From Arachis hypogaea (taxonomy: Eukaryota > Streptophyta > Magnoliopsida > Fabales > Fabaceae): DNA of 64,000 nucleotides. Position numbers and translations under genes: made by a program. Positions 56,552 through 64,000 of the stretch are shown here, piece after piece. Below the pieces are notes generated by a model. That model worked only from the letters and a program-made list of their open reading frames with translations, was not told where the DNA came from and searched no databases. Position 1 is the stretch's first letter; each line of letters starts with the position of its first letter. The stretch covers positions 27,193,427 through 27,257,426 of the forward strand of contig NC_092052.1 in the NCBI RefSeq assembly GCF_003086295.3, in the 5' to 3' direction.

Positions 56552-59077
56552 TAATAACCCAATTTCTGGCAGGTTCGGATCGCTGCCAATCATCAGGTGT
56601 CACTTTTCAATAACCCTATAAAACTCTAGACTCGATAATATTTACTACATATGAGTCTTTTTTACTAACAGAATCACGTATATTAGCTTATTTTTATCAT
56701 ATCCTTTTTCTTAATAAACCCGTTAGCAACAAACAAAAACATCATCAGAGATATACAATATAAAATAAATACCAAACTAACAGCAAAATCAAATAGCAAT
56801 GAGATTACAGAAAAACTTTCATACCTATATACATCCCAAGTTAGTTCATACAAACTCGACATACTTAGATATATATACATATAGACATATATACAACTGA
56901 TAACTTTTCAGATACCTGGTCCATATAGAAAACTCCTAAGTTGGTACCCGAACTAACAAAAGAAAAGAAAATATCAAGTCCTATCCCACAAAAATGCTAC
57001 AAAAGTTAGAGAAAGCAAAGTCTAAGAACCAAAGACCATCTATCCTACACTCTTTCCACCATCGACGTACAAGTCTGCAGACATCATCTCAGGACTAGTC
57101 TCGAGCATCTCCTATAGGGTCTAGAAACAGGGGTTACGGAAGTTTATAAGATTGTCAAAAAAATCAAATAGTAAAAAACAAAGTTTAATTGAAAAAATAG
57201 GACTTGTGCGTACGCATCACTGTACGCCCAAATCAGAAGAGCTTCCCAGCTTGTGCGTACGCATGACCCCTGTGCGTACACACAATTTGTAAAATTTCTA
57301 GGCATGCATATGCATACCCCTCGTGCGTACGCACAAGTCTTTTCACTTGCTCTGCCCAGTGCGTGCACACAACCATGTGCATGCACACACATACCAGAAC
57401 TTCTGGTTTTTTTTTTGCAAACTCTCAAATTTTAGATTTTTATACCAAATTTCAAACTCTCATAACTTTCTCCACAAAATTTTGTTTTCCTTCATCCTTA
57501 AATCATTTAGATATTTTTACTAGCTTTAATTTAAGACAAATTTCATTCGATTCCGAACTCCGAACACCAAGTTATAGCCCATCGAAATTGGTCAAAAACT
57601 GATTTTTACCAAATTTCACTTAAGTGCCAAATTTACTAATTCTCAATTCAATTCACTCAAAACCAACCTAAAAGCATTCTTAGGCATCCTCAACACATAA
57701 TTCTCAATTTTTTATCTCTCCTAACAATTCAAGACTTAATCAACTCAATTTCAACACCATCAATCAATTCTAACATTTAATCCATCATTAGTCAAAACCA
57801 AACCATCAATTCCATAATAATTTACACAACACCAATGCATCCAATATCACAACCAACCAGACATCAATTTTCTCACACCACTTACCAAATAGGAGATTCT
57901 TCACCCTATCATGGCCTCCGGCCCAATTTTTGACATCAATCCTCATTATAAACATTATTACCACTCAATCCACAATACTACAACCAATTAAATCATGCAG
58001 ACACATACAACCTCTATTCAACTAATCACAGCAACAACCAATTTCAATCCAATCCTATCCTAAGGGCAATTAACCTAAGGTTTCACATAGTGTTACATGG
58101 TGCCTATCTAAAATTAAGACCCGTACCTTAATGACAGTAGTTTCAACCTCGAAAAACTCTTCTCCAGTAATTTCAACCTCCACCAAAACCTCACCACTTT
58201 GATCTGTAACTCAACTCCGCACCAAATCAACGCCAAAACTAATTTCAAAAAAGCCAAGATAATCCACACAATCTAATCACATCAATAACTCAACATTCAT
58301 ACTAGAGCTTGACTTAGAATCATGAATAACGAAGGATTTGAGCCTTGTTATCATATCTCACATAACTTTGGACTGAAAGTCCATCAAAACTCAAGGTTGA
58401 ACCTTCTCTAAATATTGAAAAACCGAAATTCTTCAACAACTCAATCCAAAAATAAAAATTGAAAGAAAATAGAGAATTGGGCAAGAAATTCAAGGTTTCT
58501 TACCATAATACTTAGATAAAATTGAAGAGGGATGGAGATGAATGCGTGGCCGCAAACTGCTCATCAATTGGAGCTCCGAAACGAAAGTTATGAACAAATG
58601 AAGATGGTGATGAATAGTATTAGGGTTGGGTTTTTGCTCTCTTCCCTCTCTTCTCCGTCAGTTGCTCTCTCACTCTCAATGGGCGAAAGTGGCTGAATTC
58701 CCTAAGTTTGAGGGTTATATACTTTGGGCTTGGACCCAAGTGTGACCCAACTCAAATTCTTAGCCCTTTAGCCTAACTTTGGGCCAAAACCTTTAAAATA
58801 TGTGGTCTGTCATTTTAAATATTTTTCTTCATTATTTTTACAGTTTTAGTTTTTCTCACCCGTAGACCGTAGTACCAGATAGATTTAAGTCGGTATAGTC
58901 AATTTTAACGTCGATACGCTTTTTTTCACAATTAATTATATTTTTGCGCTCAATTTCATTTCCTAAATTAAATTCTCAACGGTAGTTCTCCAAATTATAA
59001 TTTTTTTATTTTCCTAATTTATTTTTGCTTATAATTTATTCATTAACTAATTATTCAACATTTATCGGGATTTTACA
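56552..59077 (-). mobile_element. Solo-LTR-like sequence (2526 bp), minus orientation
   Basis: On the minus strand it runs from TGTAAAATCCCGATAAATG (59077) to ...AATTGGGTTATTACA (56552), i.e. TG...CA with inverted TGTAA/TTACA ends, as in long LTRs of plant chromoviral gypsy elements. GTGCGTACGCA motifs lie at 57190-57400. A run of internal text near 58540-58740 reads like a transcribed leader (minus strand). There is no PBS or coding region. The flanks (CTTGT / GCTAA) do not form a TSD, so it may be a recombination product rather than a clean solo LTR. Confidence 0.6.
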
Positions 59078-59101
59078 GCTAAATTATAAATTATATTATT
59101 A

Positions 59102-60847
59102 GTAAAAAACCTAAATAAACCAATGACAACCCAAATTTACACAAATTACTCAAACAAGAAAATGTTACCTGCATATCCCAAATCAACATTTGTATGTAAA
59201 TCGAGGCAGCCATATTCGAATTAGCATTGTTGCTAGTAAATCGAATGATACTGATTCAATTTGGTAAGGAGACATACATCGCTCTATGTATGCATGGTTA
59301 GGTTTCTGGTAAATCCAAGAGTTCAATTCGATTTACCGATGGACGTAACATAAGCAATAAATCGACACACTCCAATTCGATTTACCATGTATTTACCAAC
59401 ATATATAAATAGATTTATGTTAATTCAATTTACTATGGTGCAAACGTATATAAAGAGTACAATAAAGAGTACATTTAATAATACATATAATAAATACAAT
59501 AAAGAGTATATTCAATAATAAATTAAAAAAATAATAATTATAAATATTTTCTATAAATTATTAAAAAATCTCATTATAAATTATAAATAATTATTTATAA
59601 TTCTGTTGATCTTTTATCATTCTTAAAAAAATACTAAGAATTAACATTTTTTTATCAATATTAGTTAATATTTTGAGTTAATAACTTATTTTTATATTAT
59701 TAAAATTATATTTTAACATTTAAAATTTAGAATTTAGTCTTTAATATTTAAAATTAGTGAAATATTTGCCAAAAATATGATATTTTGTTGATCACTTAGC
59801 ATTGAATCCATTAACCACAATAATATCCAACTCATAAAAATATTCTTATTCTATTTTGTATTTAATCTTGATAAAATATCATTCAATTTTAAATTTAGTT
59901 ATGATGTATTCCAACTTCTAAAAATACATGCTAAAATTATTATTAATAAAAATTTTAAATTTTTATTTTAATAAATACTCAATAAATCATTAAAAATTTA
60001 ACTTTATAACTTTACCAAAAAAAATTTTCTAATTAAAAATGTTAATTTTTTTTAAATTTATCTTATTTAATATTATTAATTATAACCATAATTAACAAAT
60101 ATTAAATAAAATAAGTTTAAACTATTTTAACTGATTTTCTTTGTCTTTCAAACATTATTATTATAAAATAAAAGGTACATTATAAAAATAATTACATAAT
60201 GTATAAAAAAAGTTATATAAATTATATATGTGTTATTTATGGAAAAATTGCTAAGATTAGTTAATAATTAATTACTTATATTTTATTTACCAAAAAGACA
60301 AAAATATGTTTTGATTAAATTAGTTAATAAATGATTATTTATAATTTATAATGAGATTTTCTAATAATTTATAGAAAATATTTATAATTATTATTTTTTT
60401 AATTTATTATTAAATATATTTTTCATTGTATTTATTATATGTATTATTAATGTACATTTTATTGTACTCTTTATATACGTTTGCACCATATATAGTAAAT
60501 TGAATTAACATAAATTCATTTATATATGTTGGTAAATACATGGTAAATCAAATTGGAGTGTGTCGAATTTATTGCTTACGTAACGTTTATTGATAAATCG
60601 AATTGAACTCATTCGATTTACTAGAAACCTAACCATGCATGCATAAATCGAATCAGTCTAATTCGATTTGCATGTTTTCCTACTAAATCGAATCAATTTC
60701 ATTCGATTTACTACCAAAGATACTAATTCGAACATGGCTACTTTGATTTACATAAAAATATTCATTTGGAATACACACGTAAAGTTTTTTCTTTTGAGTG
60801 ATTTGTGTAAATTTAAATTAGCATTGGTTTATTTAGGTTTTTTATCC
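59102..60847. mobile_element. Long-TIR element with AAATCGAAT palindrome arrays (1746 bp)
   Basis: Inverted arms of ~500 bp (59102-~59600 and ~60330-60847) begin GTAAAAAACCTAAATAAACC / GGATAAAAAACCTAAATAAA. Flanks share TTATATTATTA (59091-59101 and 60848-60858), a 9-11-bp TSD. Each arm has about five short palindromic units with half-site GTAAATCGAAT / ATTCGATTTAC: left near 59193, 59236, (one degenerate at 59272), 59309 and 59357; right near 60541, 60591, 60641, 60681 and 60720. The interior is AT-rich with no gene. Layout and length parallel the element at 53166-54877, so a non-autonomous MULE is the best guess. Confidence 0.85.
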
Positions 60848-60858
60848 TTATATTATTA

Positions 60859-62258
60859 AATTATTAAACTAAAAGATAGAATTAATAACTAAAAATGATA
60901 GTCAAAAACAATAAATTTGGATAATTTTTTAGTATTTTTCTTTTTAATATATTCTCTCTTCATTAATTTCATAATTTGGAACCTCTCTTTGTTCTTTTAT
61001 TGTACCATCTCTCTTCATTAATTTCAAATTTTAGTATAGATTTCTTCGTTCTTTTATTGTACCATCTCTCTTCATTAATTTTAAATTTTAGTATAGATTT
61101 CTTCGTTGAAATTAGAAAAATTAGAAACGTGTTTCATTTTGGTCTTTAAGATTTTTCAAAATTATTAATTTATTTTTTAAATTTATATTCTAAAAGATAA
61201 ATTACTAAAATAGCATCTAAAAATTTATATTGATAAAAATAATTTGAGTAAATTATTAAAATAATACCCAAAAGATCATATCATTGAAAAAAAATCCTAA
61301 ATAATATTAACGACAAATAAGTTGCCGAAAAATTTAAAAACACGACAAAAAAATTAGATATTAAATATATATTGTAAAAAATGGCTTTAGAAATTAAATT
61401 TTGATACAAATATTTATAATTATTATTAAAAAAATAAGATCTTTTTATTCTTAAATTTAGTAATTTTTTATCATGTGAAATTTTTTTACAAAAAAAAATT
61501 ATTGTGAATGACCACATTTTTTTCAAAAATAAAAAGAAAAATTTAGTGATCAAATTTTGTTCTAAATTTTTTTGTGCATCTTCTAAATATTTATTTAAAT
61601 GTTGTCACAAAATTTTAGATAAAATAAATAACTTGTTTGCTAAATATGAAAATTTTATTGTTGCTTACAAAAATATAATATTTATTGGTTCTTTTAGCTG
61701 TATTTTCAAATTATTCAGGAGCTGTTTTGTTAATAACATCTTTTAAAATTTTTTTTTTTGTTAGCAGTTGAATCTTTCAGGTACCAAATTGGTAGTTAAC
61801 TAAAATAACTTTTAAAAATAAGAAAAACAAATAAGCCATGAATGGTTTTTTTTGTCCCATAGTATTCTCTAATCCAGGACTAAGGACTAATCCGTCGTTG
61901 ATTGGAAACATCTAAGAGTTTATCGTTGATCAATGAGTTACTGCATGCACAAGATGATATTCGAATCTTTCGATACTTGCTTAAACGAACTAATAAGTTA
62001 ACTATTAGACTAACACAAATTAATTAAGTCCATGGATAGTTTGAAAATACAAAAAAATAATCAATAAATATTATATATTTTATAAGCAGAAAAAAAATTT
62101 ATATTTAACAAACTTATTCATTTGATTTAAATTTTTATAAAAATATTTGAATAATTATTTAAAAAATGTATGTAAAAGATTAGAATAAATTTTGCTAACG
62201 AATGTTCTAATAACACTATTTATAAATACATAAGTGGGAGGGTTTATTTAAAAGATAA
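60859..62258. other. AT-rich intergenic DNA
   Basis: Apart from the tandem repeat at 60991-61104 I see no feature. Open frames at 61281-61553 (minus) and 61504-61746 are Phe/Lys/Ile-rich products of A/T runs, not genes. Confidence 0.5.
60991..61104. repeat. 57-bp tandem duplication
   Basis: Copies 60991-61047 and 61048-61104 (GTTCTTTTATTGTACCATCT...) differ at one base by eye. A partial third unit (CTCTCTTCATTAATTTC) precedes them at 60954-60970. Confidence 0.85.
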
Positions 62259-64000
62259 TGTTGAGTTAAGAAATTAATTAAGTTTAATTTGATGATGACA
62301 AACATTATTTTGTTGGGTTATTCACCCAATTAGTTTTGATTGTGTTTGGTTAAGTGTTGCAGGCCAAAGAATCAGCATCCCAATTTGGAAGGAAACAAAA
62401 ACAAGACTTTCGGTGGATCTCCAACCAACAAAGCCCATTGAAACTAAGCAAAGAAATCAAACGGGCTGAATAGAAAGAAGCCAACCCAAGTCCGAATTGC
62501 TCACCCAAGTTGATCCTTCCAATTTGGATGACTGTAAACTGTTAAACAACTGCTCTGTTTTAATTTCAATTTTTTTTGTTTGAACTTTGAATTGACACTT
62601 TGATGCAGGTATTAATATCTTTCGATTTAGATGTTTTTCACCCTTAATGACAAAAGGGGGAGCAATAGCAGTGTAGTAGAATATTATCTTTGCTGCTGTG
62701 AATTTGCTTTACATGATTTGTTGCCCTGTTTTGATGCTCCGTTTTGTTCAGGTTTGGGCTGAACATTTGTCATTATTGCTAATATATTTTGGTCAATTTC
62801 GGGATAAATTTTTGGCTGTTTGCACAATCCCTTTATTCAAGTCCATGTTTTGGCTGTATGTAGTCTATTATTGTGTTTTCTATGAGTATATGCAAACAGA
62901 AAAGAAGAGAAGAGCATAAATCTAAGGGGAGCAACACAAAAGCAAGTAACATCACTCAAAGGGAAGTCCTTTAACTTTATTCATATTCAATTTCTTTAAT
63001 CAATGTTACAATTATGTTTGTCATCAATGGGGAGATTGTTGAGTTAAAAAATTAACTAAGTTTAATTTGACGATGACAAACATTATTTTGTTGGGTTAAT
63101 CACCCAGTTAGTTTTAATTGTGTTTGGTTAATTATTGCAGGCCAAAGAATCAGCAGCCCAATTTGGAAGAAAATAAAAACAAGACTTTTGGTGGATCTCC
63201 AACCAACAAAGCCCATTGAAACTAAGCAAAAAAATCAAACAGGCTGAATAGAAAGAAGCCAACCCAAGCCTGAATTGTTCACCCAAGTTGATCCCTCCAA
63301 GATGGTACACTCCAAAGCCAACGTTCACTTGTTGCTTTGGTCAGACTCAGAGAAAAGAAAGAGAGAGCTTCGTTCCTTGCTCATTTCACCATAGAAGAAA
63401 GAAAGAGAAAGCTTAATCCAAAAGGCAAAGGTCTAATCACCCAAATTAAACTATTTCAAGCTAAGTCAGAAGTTTAAGGTGATTTATTTCCATTTGCATG
63501 CAACTTACTTTCTTCACTCCTTCTCCAACTCTCTGCTACTCTAATTTAGGATAAATGGAGAAAGTGATTTCTGATAATCACTGCTGTAAATCAATGGCCA
63601 AAATTGTTTCTTGGGGACAAAGTTGTAGCTCAAGGGTTCAGATATGGGTTTACCATTGAACAACTTTTTCACTGCTTACCTGAGATTTTTGGTCAAGCAA
63701 AAAGGCTCAGATTAAAAATTCCTAATTCAGGGATTAATTGAAAAAAGTGAAATGGTAAGTTGGTGAAGCACACAGCTCGAGGAGTTGACTTGGAAGAGAG
63801 CAACTTAGCAACATGGAAGGAGATACAAAAGAAAAATCTTCATCTTTTTGAAGGGAAGGAGAGAGAACCAGGGTTTTGAGTTTTGTTCTAAAAAGTTTCT
63901 CTGTGAAGAGTTCATGAACTTTGGACAGTGATTTTTAAGTTAAAGAAGCATTCCGCCAAGTTGAAGAACTCAATCAGAGTTAAGTGAATCCGGTTCAACC
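62259..64000 (+). mobile_element. Copia LTR element, internal-deletion derivative, cut by the window edge
   Basis: A 5' LTR fragment (62259 to about 62523, TGTTGAGTTAAG...) jumps to the extreme 3' interior of the element, which runs to a purine tract AATGGGGAGAT at 63026-63036. The 3' LTR begins at 63037 and continues past 64000. The two LTR starts match closely for ~265 bp. The family is the same as 19752-22500 (LTR 1647 bp), so ~680 bp of the 3' LTR should lie beyond the window. No gag or pol is left. The open frame at 62698-62919 is in the element's 3' non-coding tail. Confidence 0.85.

Noticed and set aside
61281..61746. Open frames of 80-90 codons on both strands
   Set aside because: Composed almost entirely of Phe, Lys, Ile and Asn from A/T runs; no family motif or promoter context.
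1..64000. tRNA, rRNA and microRNA genes
   Set aside because: None recognised by eye. A tRNAscan or miRNA fold search would be needed to exclude small ones, especially within the palindromic arrays.

Overview
The window is plant nuclear DNA. It is AT-rich and intron-bearing, with three host genes separated by dense, nested transposable elements. The gene families and the CpG-rich LTR motifs fit a legume, and I would guess Arachis (peanut). That name is inference, not read from the sequence.

Host genes: (1) 576-3334 (+), eleven exons of a glutamine-hydrolysing asparagine synthetase whose first coding exon lies outside the window. (2) 4105-8496 (-), a five-exon trichome-birefringence-like (TBL, PC-esterase) polysaccharide acetyltransferase-type protein, apparently intact at 384 codons. 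(3) 39244-42510 (-), a three-exon 2-oxoglutarate/Fe(II) dioxygenase resembling gibberellin 2-oxidases, apparently intact at 345 codons. Joining the GT-AG exons gives open frames for all three.

Mobile layers: about 12.1-18.9 kb is a decayed LINE (RNA-binding ORF1, then endonuclease, reverse transcriptase, zf-RVT and RNase H-like tail). From 19560 to 38530 there is a multi-level nest. A ~390-bp TIR element was split by an 18.6-kb Tat-like Ty3/gypsy element. The gypsy element was in turn split by a deleted Copia element in its 5' LTR, a hAT-type MITE in gag-pol, and a 6-kb non-autonomous Athila-like LTR element in pol. Target-site duplications support all four insertions (two of the four have one mismatch). 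The gypsy element also carries a broken, spliced antisense gene.

Beyond the dioxygenase, 45131-49243 is a complete Mutator-like element (MULE) with ~110-bp TIRs and a 10-bp TSD. It holds a MULE transposase (+) and a plant-mobile-domain (PMD) gene (-) joined tail to tail with both 3' ends missing. Next come a TIR MITE split by a second hAT-type element (49449-50382), a very young 1.67-kb Copia derivative (51099-52767, LTRs differing at one site), a 1.7-kb long-TIR element with hairpin arrays (53166-54877), a 2.5-kb solo-LTR-like sequence (56552-59077), another 1.75-kb long-TIR element (59102-60847), and a deleted Copia element running off the right edge (62259-64000).

The most unusual signal is shared by the MULE and the two long-TIR elements. 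Each has 9-11-bp TSDs and symmetric subterminal arrays of four or five short palindromes per arm. Each uses its own palindrome, but all are built from related GTAAAY(C)G / CG(R)TTTAC half-sites. This looks like a set of related MULE families with diverged, possibly transposase-recognised, palindromic arrays.
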